From positions 1-30,435 of the forward strand of contig JBCCSZ010000051.1 of assembly GCA_039199225.1 (NCBI GenBank): a stretch of DNA of 30,435 nt, in the 5' to 3' direction. The position numbers and the translations under genes are program-made. The notes under the pieces are model-generated. The model was not told the origin of the DNA and made no database searches. It saw only the letters and a list, made by a program, of their open reading frames with translations. This document shows positions 15,760 through 24,196 of this stretch, one piece after another (the stretch's first letter is position 1; every line of letters starts with the position of its first letter). The DNA is from JBCCSZ01 sp039199225. Lineage in GTDB: Bacteria > Bacteroidota > Bacteroidia > Chitinophagales > Saprospiraceae.

Positions 15760-16234
15760 AGCTATATTTTTTATTTTTTGTAAATCGGCTGAATAAAACC
15801 GACAACGCCTACTGATTTGGCAGAAAGCACTCAAGTAAATTGAGCATTAATACTTATGAGGTTTGTTGAAAGATTTTTAAGAACTCGGTAGGTATGTTCC
15901 GGCGATTTTCAGCCTTAAAAATTTTTGGAGGTTAGCTCCTTGTAATTGCAATATATTAAAAACATGATAAAAAATCAACAAGTGGTAAGCCTGAAAAGTT
16001 GATACAATAAACTTCTTAGGTTCATTCAAGATAAACAATATGAGCTGTGGGTGTTCACTTATTTTGTTCATTTCGCCGAACAGTTTCTCATACCAACATT
16101 TTATCTAAGGACCTAAGCGACTTGATTGCATACTCTCCTACTTACAGGCGGATTTTACACAGAGAAGGGGAAGAATACTCCTCTTTTTTTCGGAACTTTA
16201 GGGCTTCTTACAAATACAAACAAAAAGGTGTATT
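15760..16234. other. Divergent intergenic region between protease and TonB-dependent receptor
   Basis: A 475-base AT-rich gap. It must contain both promoters, but no exact TAnnTTTG element with a well-spaced -33 box was found on either strand. A short palindrome CTCAA-N5-TTGAG lies at 15830-15844 and TCGG/CCGA arms at 15785-15802, both upstream of the protease start. Open frames here are short and lack family signals. Nothing else is recognised. Confidence 0.5.
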
Positions 16235-18598
16235 ATGTGCTTGAAAGTTGTGCTGCGTTGTTGGATTGTTTTCTGTTTTTTCATCCCAAATATTTATGGG
16301 CAAGGACCAACCCAGACCATTCGGGGAAAGGTCGTCGATGCTTTTTCTGGTCAGCCATTGGAAGGCGCCAGCATTCAGTTGGCAGGCTCTGAAGACGGCC
16401 AAACAACGGATGGCAGCGGACAGTATCGCTTCGATAATCTTCCCGTCGGACGCTATGAACTTCAGATTCGGTATTTGGGCTATGAGCCTCAATACATCCC
16501 GGAGCTGAGGCTCGAATCTGGCAAGGAGCTGGTCCAAAACGTTCAGCTACAGCAACAAGCAACAACCCTGGACGATGTGTATGTGCGCGTGGCAAAAGGT
16601 GGAATCAGTCAAAGCATTCCCGTGAGTGCCTACACCTTGACCATTGAGGAAACACTGCGCTTCCCAGGCACCTTTTTCGATCCGGCCCGCCTGGCTACCA
16701 ACATGGCAGGAGTGGTCAACGACAACGACCAGGCCAACAATATGGTCATTCGAGGCAACTCGCCCAATGGCCTACTGTGGCGACTGGCTGGGGTGGACAT
16801 TGTAAACCCCAACCATCTGACCAATGCCGGTACTTTCAGCGACCGCCCCTCGGCCAACGGTGGCGGCGTCAATATACTCAGCGCACAAATGCTCGGTGCC
16901 TCCAGCTTTTTGACAGGCGCCTTCCCTGCTGAATATGGCAATGCGTTGTCCGGCGTGCTGGACATGCGCCTGCGCAAAGGCAACGACCGCAGACGAGAGT
17001 ATACGGCTCAGATCGGTTTGCTGGGCTTGGACGTAGCAGCCGAAGGTCCCTTGGGCAAAGAGCAACAATCGTCTTATTTGCTCAACTACCGCTATTCGAC
17101 CCTTGGTTTATTTTCTGCCTTGGGAATAGAGTTGGGAGATGAAGCCATCAACTTTCAAGACCTTGCTTTTCACGTTCACTTGCCGGCTGGTAAAAGAGGA
17201 CAATTGCGCTTGTTGGGGATGGGAGGATTGAGCGAAAACATCTTCGAAGCCGAGCGGGATGCCAGCGTTTGGGAGTTTGAAAAAGACCGACAGGACATCC
17301 GCTCCGAAAATAAGATGGGTGCTTTAGGACTGGACTACAGCCTACCTATTGGAACGTCCGCACAGCTACACAGCACCATTGTTTACTCCGCACTAGAGAC
17401 CACCCGCCAGTCCGATAGCCTTTCCAATGAATTTCGGCTGACGCCTTTTTCCTCAGATGCCTACACCCACAGCAAGCTGTCATTCCAGTCGGCCTACAAA
17501 CAACGGTTTGAATCCCAATTGCTACAATTTGATGTGGGCCTAAGAGGCAGCCTTCAGCAGTACGACTTACGGTCGGAAAGCATCCGCCCAGGCCTGATTG
17601 CACAAGGCGATGGCAATGGCTGGCTCCTTCAGCCTTACCTGCAAGGTAGCTTCAAGCTCAGTCCGAAGCTCCGTTGGTCGGTAGGTTTGCATGTGATGCA
17701 TTTTACCTTCAACAGCAAAACAGCCTTGGAGCCTCGCACCAGCCTGCGCTATTCCTTATCTGAAAAAAGCGAAGGTAAACAAAGCATCAGCCTGGCCTAT
17801 GGTTTGCACAGCCAGACCCAACTCCCTCAACTCTATTTCGAAACAAATGCCCAGGGAGATCAGATCAACCAAAATCTGGATTTTACCAAAGCCCATCATC
17901 TGGTGCTGAGCTATCAGTCGAGCTGGAAAAGAAATTACAACCTCCGAGTAGAGTTGTACTATCAGAGATTGTTCGACGTGCCGATCAGTGCCGAAGCGGC
18001 CAACTCATTTTCTGCTCTCAATTTAGTGGAAGCCTTCCGACCACGCCCGGAGCGATTGGTCAACGACGGAACAGGGTTTAATTACGGTATGGAACTGAGT
18101 TGGCAGAAGTATTTCAGTGGTCAATATTACTTTTTGCTGAATGGCTCCCTCTACGAATCCAAATATGAAGGCGCCGATGGTGTCGAGCGCAATACGCGAT
18201 TCAATGGCAACTACATCCTGAATATGAATGGTGGGCGCGATTTCCAGTGGAACAAAAAAGGTAAGGAACGCATACTGGGTGTGAACCTCCGCTTTGTAGT
18301 GGCTGGTGGCTTCCGGGATTCTCCCATTGATACAGAAGCTTCTGCCAGGGAAGGCATTACCATTTACGACGAAACAAGGGCTTTCAGCCTGCAGCAAAAG
18401 ACTTTTTTCCGTCCAGACCTTCGCCTGTACTACAAAAACAACAAAAAACAATTCAGCAGTACACTATCGCTGGACATTCAGAATGTAGGAAATATCCAAA
18501 ATACCGCTTACAGCTATTACGACACCCAACAGCAAGCCATTGTGGTGCAAGACCAGCTTGGGCTGATTCCAATTCTGAGCTACCGCATTGAATTTTAA
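16235..18598 (+). CDS. TonB-dependent receptor with carboxypeptidase-like regulatory domain
   Basis: A 787-residue outer-membrane receptor. The start is supported by an AGG about eight bases upstream and by the signal peptide that follows immediately (about 1-22, ending NIYGQG). A carboxypeptidase-like domain covers about 28-106 (IRGKVVDAFSGQPLEGASI; TDGSGQYRFDNLP). The plug domain (about 112-250) includes NNMVIRGNSPNGLLWRLAGV and EYGNALSGVLDMRLRKG. The barrel ends in the aromatic C-terminus LIPILSYRIEF. This subgroup, with its conserved segment around VDIVNPNHL, is common in Bacteroidota and has no SusD partner; the ligand is unknown. It stands alone in its transcript, divergent from the T9SS protease operon. 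Uptake of peptides released by the protease would be an attractive but untested link. Confidence 0.9.
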   Translation: MCLKVVLRCWIVFCFFIPNIYGQGPTQTIRGKVVDAFSGQPLEGASIQLAGSEDGQTTDGSGQYRFDNLPVGRYELQIRYLGYEPQYIPELRLESGKELVQNVQLQQQATTLDDVYVRVAKGGISQSIPVSAYTLTIEETLRFPGTFFDPARLATNMAGVVNDNDQANNMVIRGNSPNGLLWRLAGVDIVNPNHLTNAGTFSDRPSANGGGVNILSAQMLGASSFLTGAFPAEYGNALSGVLDMRLRKGNDRRREYTAQIGLLGLDVAAEGPLGKEQQSSYLLNYRYSTLGLFSALGIELGDEAINFQDLAFHVHLPAGKRGQLRLLGMGGLSENIFEAERDASVWEFEKDRQDIRSENKMGALGLDYSLPIGTSAQLHSTIVYSALETTRQSDSLSNEFRLTPFSSDAYTHSKLSFQSAYKQRFESQLLQFDVGLRGSLQQYDLRSESIRPGLIAQGDGNGWLLQPYLQGSFKLSPKLRWSVGLHVMHFTFNSKTALEPRTSLRYSLSEKSEGKQSISLAYGLHSQTQLPQLYFETNAQGDQINQNLDFTKAHHLVLSYQSSWKRNYNLRVELYYQRLFDVPISAEAANSFSALNLVEAFRPRPERLVNDGTGFNYGMELSWQKYFSGQYYFLLNGSLYESKYEGADGVERNTRFNGNYILNMNGGRDFQWNKKGKERILGVNLRFVVAGGFRDSPIDTEASAREGITIYDETRAFSLQQKTFFRPDLRLYYKNNKKQFSSTLSLDIQNVGNIQNTAYSYYDTQQQAIVVQDQLGLIPILSYRIEF

Positions 18599-18617
18599 AG
18601 CTGAAATCCATTGCAAC

Positions 18618-18648
18618 TTGGGTTTCTAATAAGAGCTTATTAGCTTTG
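18618..18648 (+). promoter_or_regulatory. Bacteroidota promoter of the TMEM220-sulfurtransferase operon, overlapping an 18-bp palindrome
   Basis: TTG (18618-18620), a 20-base spacer and TAGCTTTG (18641-18648) match the -33/-7 promoter of Bacteroidota. The spacer and the start of the -7 box are covered by the palindrome CTAATAAG-AG-CTTATTAG (18626-18643), which could be an operator. Transcription would start almost at the ATG at 18656, implying a very short leader or leaderless message. Confidence 0.5.
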
Positions 18649-18655
18649 TCCTCCT

Positions 18656-19024
18656 ATGAAAATCACGAATATTGTCCTGAGCGTATTGTTCTTCGTATTT
18701 GCCATCGTCCAATGGAATGATGTAGACCCTTGGATGTGGATTGGGCTCTACAGTTTTGTTGGTGTCGTATCGGCCTTTGCCGCAGTTGGCAAGTACAATA
18801 AAGCCAGCCTAATAGTCGGAATTATACTATGCATTATTGGTTTAGGAATCTTGCTGCCTGGCTTCATCGACTGGGTCAATAAAGGAATGCCGACCATCGT
18901 AGAATCCATGAAAGCCGAAGCGCCACATATTGAGTTGACACGCGAATTTCTTGGGCTTTTCATCGTACTTGCTGCACTTATTTTCCACCTCAGACGAGCC
19001 AACCGCCTCCAAAAAACGCAATGA
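18656..19024 (+). CDS. TMEM220-like membrane protein
   Basis: A 122-residue inner-membrane protein with four predicted helices (about 3-20, 26-46, 50-70 and 94-113). The N-terminal pattern of a hydrophobic helix followed by VQWNDVDPWMWIGLY is the hallmark of the transmembrane 220 family, found in bacteria and animals with no established biochemical function. The length matches the family. It is followed one base after its stop by the ATG of a sulfurtransferase, so the two are cotranscribed and probably translationally coupled. Whether they cooperate is unknown. The promoter candidate and palindrome lie directly upstream of the start. Confidence 0.8.
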   Translation: MKITNIVLSVLFFVFAIVQWNDVDPWMWIGLYSFVGVVSAFAAVGKYNKASLIVGIILCIIGLGILLPGFIDWVNKGMPTIVESMKAEAPHIELTREFLGLFIVLAALIFHLRRANRLQKTQ

Positions 19025-19025
19025 T

Positions 19026-19868
19026 ATGTACCAAACGATTGTCTCTGTCGATGATCTGAAATCTCATTTGAACGATCCCAATTGGGTCATCATCGATACC
19101 CGTTATTTTTTGAAGGAACCCGAAAAAGGCCACAATGATTACCTAAAAAACCACATTTCTGGTGCCATTTTCGCCGATCTGGACAAAGATTTATCTGGAC
19201 CGATTCAGCCGGGTATTACGGGGAGGCACCCCCTTCCATCTGTGGACAAATTGATTGCCCTGTTTTCCAGTTGGGGCATTGATTCGACGGTACAAGTGGT
19301 TGTTTACGACCAGGCCCATGGCGGCATCGCAGCTCGGTTGTGGTGGATGCTGCAGTGGATGGGACATCAACAGGTAGCAGTGTTGGACGGTGGTTTTGCC
19401 GCCTGGGACAAAGCAGCTGCGCCCCTAGAATCAGCAACGCCCAAATTGACCCCTCGCTCTTTTGAAGTCAACATTCAAAAAAACTGGACTACCTCTGCAC
19501 CGCAGATTGGCCGAGAAGCTTCGCAAGAAAATTATTGTTTGATAGATGCTCGCGCAGCCATTCGCTACCGCGGCGAACAAGAGCCCATAGACCCCATTGC
19601 TGGTCACATCCCGCACGCCTTGAGCCTCCCCTTTTTAGACAATCTCAATGAGGAAGGTCTTTGGCGCTCTCCGGAAGAGCTGAAGGCGCGTTTTGAGCCT
19701 GTTGTAGGAAATGCAGAAAAGGTCGTTGTTTACTGTGGCTCCGGCGTAACGGCCTGCCACAATTTACTGGCGATGAAGCGCGCAGGGCTGAACGGCGCCC
19801 TTCTGTATCCAGGTTCTTGGAGTCACTGGATTACAGACGGACGCCGGGAGGTTGTCACCTCCGCTTAA
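19026..19868 (+). CDS. sseA: Two-domain rhodanese sulfurtransferase, 3-mercaptopyruvate type
   Basis: A 280-residue cytoplasmic sulfurtransferase. The ATG at 19026 is preferred over an upstream in-frame ATG at 18951 because the latter lies inside the preceding gene and rhodaneses begin with a short segment like VSVDDLKSHL. The inactive N-terminal rhodanese domain (about 4-133) includes VIIDTR and HISGAIFADLD. The catalytic C-terminal domain (about 155-275) has CLIDARAAIRYRG, GHIPHALSLPF and the active-site loop CGSGVTAC with Cys237. The CGSGVTA loop is that of E. coli SseA-type 3-mercaptopyruvate sulfurtransferases rather than the CRKGVTA of thiosulfate rhodaneses. It would transfer sulfur from mercaptopyruvate to thiols or cyanide. 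Its stop codon overlaps that of the convergent MFS gene. Confidence 0.9.
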   Translation: MYQTIVSVDDLKSHLNDPNWVIIDTRYFLKEPEKGHNDYLKNHISGAIFADLDKDLSGPIQPGITGRHPLPSVDKLIALFSSWGIDSTVQVVVYDQAHGGIAARLWWMLQWMGHQQVAVLDGGFAAWDKAAAPLESATPKLTPRSFEVNIQKNWTTSAPQIGREASQENYCLIDARAAIRYRGEQEPIDPIAGHIPHALSLPFLDNLNEEGLWRSPEELKARFEPVVGNAEKVVVYCGSGVTACHNLLAMKRAGLNGALLYPGSWSHWITDGRREVVTSA

Positions 19869-21184
19869 TCTTTGATTTCAATTATGGCCTTATCGACTGG
19901 TTTGTCTTTGGTTTCTGGTACAGTCGTATCAAGGCTGACTTTCGCCTCTGGCTCTAGGTTTTCCTGCCGTTGATCTTGCTGCCGCTTGATCCACCAAAAG
20001 CCTATGGTTGCCAAAGCACAACTGCCCACCATCAGGTACCACATCGTCGTAAATCCAAAATTTTCTGCGACCTGCATTCCCAAGAAAGGTCCTGCGATGT
20101 GCGCTATGGAATACGACATGCTGAACAAGGCCATATACTGACCGCGATTGCTGGGTACAGAGCGTGCCATTGCGAAGGCATTGGCAAAAGGCATATGTAG
20201 GATTTCACCAAATGTGATCAACAAGATGGAAAAAATCGCCACCCACAAATAAGGTCCCCAGATGTTGAAAACCAAGTAGGAAAGACCTATCAGTATGGTC
20301 CCAATCACAACCAATTGCATTAATTTAAAACGCTTTTCCAAGACGTATACCATCGGCATTTCCAGTGCCACAATGATTAATCCATTCATCGCAAAGATGC
20401 CTCCGATTTGCCATTCTGGCATTAAGACCTCTTGCCGGAAGTAAACGGGCGTCGCAGAAATGATTTGCAAAAATGCAATGGCCATCAGTATGTTCAAAAA
20501 GATGAACAAAAGGTAAGGCTTATCCCGATATGGGGAAAGTGCATTGGCAGGCAAAGCGGCTGCCTCTTTTCCTTCGGGGGCTCCTATTTTTTCTTCTTTC
20601 TGCTCCAACATCAACCAGAAAAACAAGGCAGCAAACAAGCAGGTAAAGCCATCAATCCAAAACAACCAATAATAACCAACGGCCGCTACGATGAAACCGC
20701 CTACTGCTGGCCCGATGGCATATCCCATGTTGATGGCCATCCGTATCAAGGAGATGGACCGCGTCCGGTTTTCTGGCTTGGAATAAACGGCAACGGCAGC
20801 GATGTTGGCTGGCCGAAAAGTATCAGCAATGGTCGTCAGCAAAAACATGGTACCACACAGCAGCCATAGGTCGTGCACATGTACAATGACAAAAAACATC
20901 AGACCAGTCAGGACCAGCGACCACATTTGCGTTTGGTAGTAGCCAATCCTGTCGGTTAGAATACCGCCCAAGTAGACGCCGAGGACGGAGCCAGCTCCCC
21001 AGCAGGTCACAACATAGCCTGCTTCTGCCATGGTAAAACCCAAGGATTCTGTCATGTAGATACTTAGAAAAGGCAGGACCATCGCACCACTCCGATTGAT
21101 CAGCATAACTGCGGAGAGCAGCCATACGTCGCGAGATAATCCTTCAAAGGAGTTGCGGTAGAGTTCTTTTGTTCTCTTGAGCAT
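19865..21184 (-). CDS. MFS transporter, probable drug or metabolite exporter
   Basis: A 439-residue inner-membrane carrier with about twelve hydrophobic helices. The loop between helices 2 and 3 carries the MFS signature GGILTDRIG (73-81), and the long segment ENRTRSISLIRMAINMGYAIG (split across the 4-5 loop and helix 5) is typical of MdtH/YfcJ-like carriers. A cytoplasmic loop rich in Glu, Lys and Ala (about 195-220) separates the two six-helix halves. After the last helix a charged tail of about 35 residues (QQDQRQE to KD) is longer than usual and is of unknown function. The stop codon overlaps that of the convergent sulfurtransferase. An inverted repeat GGGGTT/AACCCC lies in the leader (21192-21220). 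Substrate unknown. Confidence 0.87.
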   Translation of the reverse strand: MLKRTKELYRNSFEGLSRDVWLLSAVMLINRSGAMVLPFLSIYMTESLGFTMAEAGYVVTCWGAGSVLGVYLGGILTDRIGYYQTQMWSLVLTGLMFFVIVHVHDLWLLCGTMFLLTTIADTFRPANIAAVAVYSKPENRTRSISLIRMAINMGYAIGPAVGGFIVAAVGYYWLFWIDGFTCLFAALFFWLMLEQKEEKIGAPEGKEAAALPANALSPYRDKPYLLFIFLNILMAIAFLQIISATPVYFRQEVLMPEWQIGGIFAMNGLIIVALEMPMVYVLEKRFKLMQLVVIGTILIGLSYLVFNIWGPYLWVAIFSILLITFGEILHMPFANAFAMARSVPSNRGQYMALFSMSYSIAHIAGPFLGMQVAENFGFTTMWYLMVGSCALATIGFWWIKRQQDQRQENLEPEAKVSLDTTVPETKDKPVDKAIIEIKD

Positions 21185-21299
21185 GGGTAATGGGGTTTTG
21201 GCGAAAATGAATAGAACCCCTCCGACATAAAAATCGTTCCCGGCTCTAGTGTATTATATTTTTAGCCTGACCAATTACGCACTCGGCAACTACCACAAT

Positions 21300-22016
21300 C
21301 TAGAAAATACGGCGTAATACCTCCTCTTTGTAGCTAGCTCCCAGCGGCAACTTTTCGTTCTCCAAATGCAGCAAATTTCCCTGCAAGGATTTGATTCTGG
21401 AAATGGCTACAATGTAGGATTTATGGATGCGCAAAAAGCGATCGGCAGGCAGTTCCTCTTCCAATTGCTTCAGTGAATTTAAGGATAAAATGCGTTGATC
21501 TTGTAAGTAAAATGCGACGTATTCCCGCATACTTTGAATGTAGCGAATATCCTCATATCTAATTCGAAAAATCTTGTGTTCTGATTTAACAGTGATATAG
21601 TCCTTACCAGCAGAAGGAGCCTCTCGGGTCGTACTCCCGCGTTCCAATTCCAAATAACGCTGGCGCTCCATGGCCTTATTGACAGCCTGCAGGAAGCGGT
21701 CGAATCCGATGGGCTTGAGCAGATAGTCTACAACATTTAGGGCATAGCTTTCGAGTGCATAGTCCGCATAGGCAGTCGTCAAGATTGTGAGGGGTGGATG
21801 TGGCAAGCTCTTCAGAAATTCCAGTCCAGTCAACTCCGGCATTTGGATGTCCAAAAAGAGTAGGTCGATTTTCTCTGTCTGTAGGATATCCATGGCTTCC
21901 ACTGGATTTTTGCACTGCCCCTTCAATTCCAAAGCTGGAATGCGACCAATGTAGTTATCCAGTAAGGTGCGGGCCAGTTCTTCGTCGTCGACCAGCAGGC
22001 ATTTGATTTTATTCAT
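21300..22016 (-). CDS. LytTR-family response regulator (second copy)
   Basis: A 238-residue regulator. The receiver domain (1-118) has acidic residues Asp10/Asp11, phosphoacceptor Asp56 (LFLDIQMP), Thr80/Thr81 and Lys101 (YLLKPI). The LytTR domain (about 138-237) shows DYITVKSEHKIFRI, IRYIQSMREYVAFYL and RFLRIHKSYIVAIS. It is clearly a paralogue of the regulator at 10642: long identical blocks such as LEFLKSL/LDFLKSL, ILTTAY and LPADRF occur in the same places. It overlaps its kinase gene by four bases and is presumably phosphorylated by it. The divergent lipoprotein and outer-membrane-barrel genes are plausible targets. Confidence 0.95.
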   Translation of the reverse strand: MNKIKCLLVDDEELARTLLDNYIGRIPALELKGQCKNPVEAMDILQTEKIDLLFLDIQMPELTGLEFLKSLPHPPLTILTTAYADYALESYALNVVDYLLKPIGFDRFLQAVNKAMERQRYLELERGSTTREAPSAGKDYITVKSEHKIFRIRYEDIRYIQSMREYVAFYLQDQRILSLNSLKQLEEELPADRFLRIHKSYIVAISRIKSLQGNLLHLENEKLPLGASYKEEVLRRIF

Positions 22017-23062
22017 TGAAGGTCTATTTTCAGGGATACATCAAATTGAGTAGGACGATTTGATATATGCAACTCGTGTTTTTCAGGATACAATAATTCC
22101 AGTTGCCTTTGGACATTTGACAAGCCAATACCGCCGGAGGCATCCTTGGTGAAACTGCGGTCCGGCACGCTATTGCTAACTTTGAAATCAATGCCTGTAT
22201 CCCTTGTTTGCAAGCCAATCTCAATCCATCCTTTATCCAAGTCTTCTATTTGACTGTGTTTGAAGGCGTTTTCAATAAATGGTATGAATAAGAGCGGTGC
22301 AACCACCAACCCTGGCCGACTCTCGTCCAGATCAACACGGATGTTCAACCCCCTGCTGTCTTTTAATTTATAGAGGTCGATGTAATTTTTTAGATATTCG
22401 ATTTCCTTACTCAAAAGGACACGCTCAGCATTGCAATCGTAGAGCATGTACCGCAACATGCCGGAGAGTTTCAGTAAGTGTTCTGGCGCATCGTCCGATT
22501 TCAGCACCGATAAGGTATAAATGTTATTCAAGGCATTGAATAAAAAATGCGGATTGATTTGTGATTTTAGAAACTTCATTTCCGTTTCTAATTTCTCATT
22601 GCGCAATCCGATGGCCTCCTTCTCTTTTTGATTGGCATAGCGGGCGACTTCAAATAGCGAGCTTCCCAGTAAGGTTGTCAAAAAAGGAACGATCCGACCG
22701 ATGTAGCGCATCCCGATCGACTTGGGGCTGCCTTTTTGCTGGATGCGCTGTTGGATGTGTTCTGGCGGATTGAAATGTTCTGCCCAAGGCATGAAGTCCC
22801 ATTCTTGCAAAAAGGAGATCAGCGCGAGCAGTCCGATGGCTCCCAGGACATATGCACCAATTTTCTTTTGAAAGTAATAACGCGGCAGCAACCACTCCAT
22901 GTTCCCTAAAACCAGGGCGGCGATGAGTCCGAAGGTCACACCAGAACGCACAACAGAGCGCATGGAATTTTCGAAGCCGAAAAATACGTAAGGGAGCAAC
23001 GCCCAGAGGATTCCCCAAAAAAGAATGTGTAACCAAGTATGCTTTTTTCCAATCTCGCTCAT
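22013..23062 (-). CDS. LytS/YehU-type membrane sensor histidine kinase (second copy)
   Basis: About 349 residues from the ATG at 23062 (MSEIGKKHTWLHILFWGILW), the usual way these kinases begin; the frame can be extended 22 codons to an ATG at 23128, and the promoter candidate does not exclude that. Hydrophobic segments at about 11-30, 40-57 and 67-87 anchor it in the inner membrane. The phosphoacceptor box QINPHFLFNALNNIYTL holds His172. The ATPase region has LLFIPFIENAFKH (N-box) and GGIGLSNVQRQLELLYP (G-box). It is a paralogue of the kinase at 9554, with a different sensor part. The response regulator gene overlaps its end by four bases. Confidence 0.92.
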   Translation of the reverse strand: MSEIGKKHTWLHILFWGILWALLPYVFFGFENSMRSVVRSGVTFGLIAALVLGNMEWLLPRYYFQKKIGAYVLGAIGLLALISFLQEWDFMPWAEHFNPPEHIQQRIQQKGSPKSIGMRYIGRIVPFLTTLLGSSLFEVARYANQKEKEAIGLRNEKLETEMKFLKSQINPHFLFNALNNIYTLSVLKSDDAPEHLLKLSGMLRYMLYDCNAERVLLSKEIEYLKNYIDLYKLKDSRGLNIRVDLDESRPGLVVAPLLFIPFIENAFKHSQIEDLDKGWIEIGLQTRDTGIDFKVSNSVPDRSFTKDASGGIGLSNVQRQLELLYPEKHELHISNRPTQFDVSLKIDLQ

Positions 23063-23159
23063 AATCCAAAGTTGCCAAATTTGAATGTAACGGCCAATAT
23101 TTATCAACCAAGCTGGCGGATTTATCAATGTGCTGACTATAAAGCAAGCTTATCGCTTA

Positions 23160-23193
23160 CAAAGCTAAAAATTCAAGCTACCCATCGCACAAA
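23160..23193 (-). promoter_or_regulatory. Candidate promoter of the second LytS/LytTR operon
   Basis: On the minus strand TAGCTTTG (23160-23167) matches the TAnnTTTG -7 element, with TTTG (23190-23193) 22 bases upstream. The -7 sequence is identical to that proposed for the operon at 18656. Transcription would begin near 23153, about 25 bases before the longer and 90 bases before the shorter kinase start. Confidence 0.4.
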
Positions 23194-23305
23194 AAAATTA
23201 TTTTTCAATTAGTGCCTTTTTAACAAATAAAAATGAGTACAAAATCCAAACCTGCTGCTTAAGGGTGTAGAAACTTATTTAAAAACACCTAAAATTATTT
23301 CACAG

Positions 23306-24013
23306 ATGCAAAAGATATTGTTGAAAAATTCCTGGATATTGTTGATGGTTTTCGCTGCTTTTTTTACGGCCTGTAATAAGGAGGACAATGCCCTGGATGT
23401 TCAAGATATTCAATCAGAAGAAGCCGTTGCCGAATATACCGATCAGGCTGTATTCCGCATTCAAGAAAGCAGCAATACCGGTAAGTTTGGCTGCTATGAG
23501 TTCGTATTCCCCATCACCGTCAACTTTGAAGATGGCTCTTCCCTAACAGCCGATTCCTACGAAGCCCTCAAAGAAGGCATCAAAGCCTGGAAAGAAGCCA
23601 ATCCCGATAGCCAAAGCCGCCCCTCCCTGGAATTCCCCCTCGAAGTAACCTCCGATGAAGGCGAATTGATTACCGTTGCCGATTCCGAAGAGTTGCGCGA
23701 ACTACGCATAGAATGCCGGAAAGAAAATTTCACCAAGCGAGGCTTCAAGGGTTGCCGCGGTAAAGGCGAAAAATGCTTTGACATTGTATATCCTGTAAGC
23801 ATCGCCTTTCCAGATGGTACAACAGCGGAAGCAGCCGACCGCAAGGAAGTCAAAACCCTGGCCAGAGAATGGAAAGCCAACAATCCCGATGCCGAAGACC
23901 GCCCTACACTGGTCTTTCCAATTGATGTGGTGATGGAAGATGGTAGCACAGTAACGGTCGACAGCGTAGAAGATCTCAAGGCACTCAAAGACACTTGTAG
24001 TGAAGAAGAATGA
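23306..24013 (+). CDS. Lipoprotein with two tandem homologous domains
   Basis: A 235-residue protein with a lipoprotein signal peptide (hydrophobic ILLMVFAAFF then TAC, lipidated Cys23). The mature part is an internal duplication: residues about 63-137 and 157-231 align along their whole length. Each unit starts with Cys followed by a FPI/YPVxxxFxDG strand, has an ALKEGIKAWKEANPDSQSRP or equivalent helix ending NPDxxxRP, a second FPL/FPI strand, an acidic DGSxVTV turn and a closing Cys, so each probably holds its own disulfide (Cys63-Cys137, Cys157-Cys231). A Cys150 lies in the linker. The family was not identified with certainty. It is anchored to the outer or inner membrane, divergent from the LytS/LytTR operon and upstream of an outer-membrane barrel gene. 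Confidence 0.8.
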   Translation: MQKILLKNSWILLMVFAAFFTACNKEDNALDVQDIQSEEAVAEYTDQAVFRIQESSNTGKFGCYEFVFPITVNFEDGSSLTADSYEALKEGIKAWKEANPDSQSRPSLEFPLEVTSDEGELITVADSEELRELRIECRKENFTKRGFKGCRGKGEKCFDIVYPVSIAFPDGTTAEAADRKEVKTLAREWKANNPDAEDRPTLVFPIDVVMEDGSTVTVDSVEDLKALKDTCSEEE

Positions 24014-24033
24014 GCAATCAGCACCTTTTCATA

Positions 24034-24056
24034 AGTGGGAAATCCCCTTTCCCACT
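24034..24056 (+). terminator. Perfect 9-bp hairpin after the lipoprotein gene
   Basis: AGTGGGAAA and TTTCCCACT pair perfectly around a five-base TCCCC loop, 20 bases after the stop. There is no T-run behind it, so it may stabilise the 3' end rather than terminate on its own; a proper terminator follows at 24085. Confidence 0.45.
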
Positions 24057-24084
24057 GCACAATTTGTTTCATAGCATTAGAACG

Positions 24085-24109
24085 AGCCGGACAGTTGTTC
24101 GGCTTTTTT
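24085..24109 (+). terminator. Rho-independent terminator after the lipoprotein gene
   Basis: AGCCGGAC and GTTCGGCT form an 8-bp stem (one G-U) with an AGTT loop, followed by six T. It separates the lipoprotein from the downstream receptor gene, so the two are probably not one operon. A TAATTTTG element at 24142 could serve as the receptor's own -7 box, though no -33 partner was found. Confidence 0.8.
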
Positions 24110-24196
24110 ATTTCATAGAGATAGAAGCGGTGTTCATTGAATAATTTTGAAGAGCTGGTATAAAAAGGACATTTTTGAAGGGAAAGTAATCAACCT

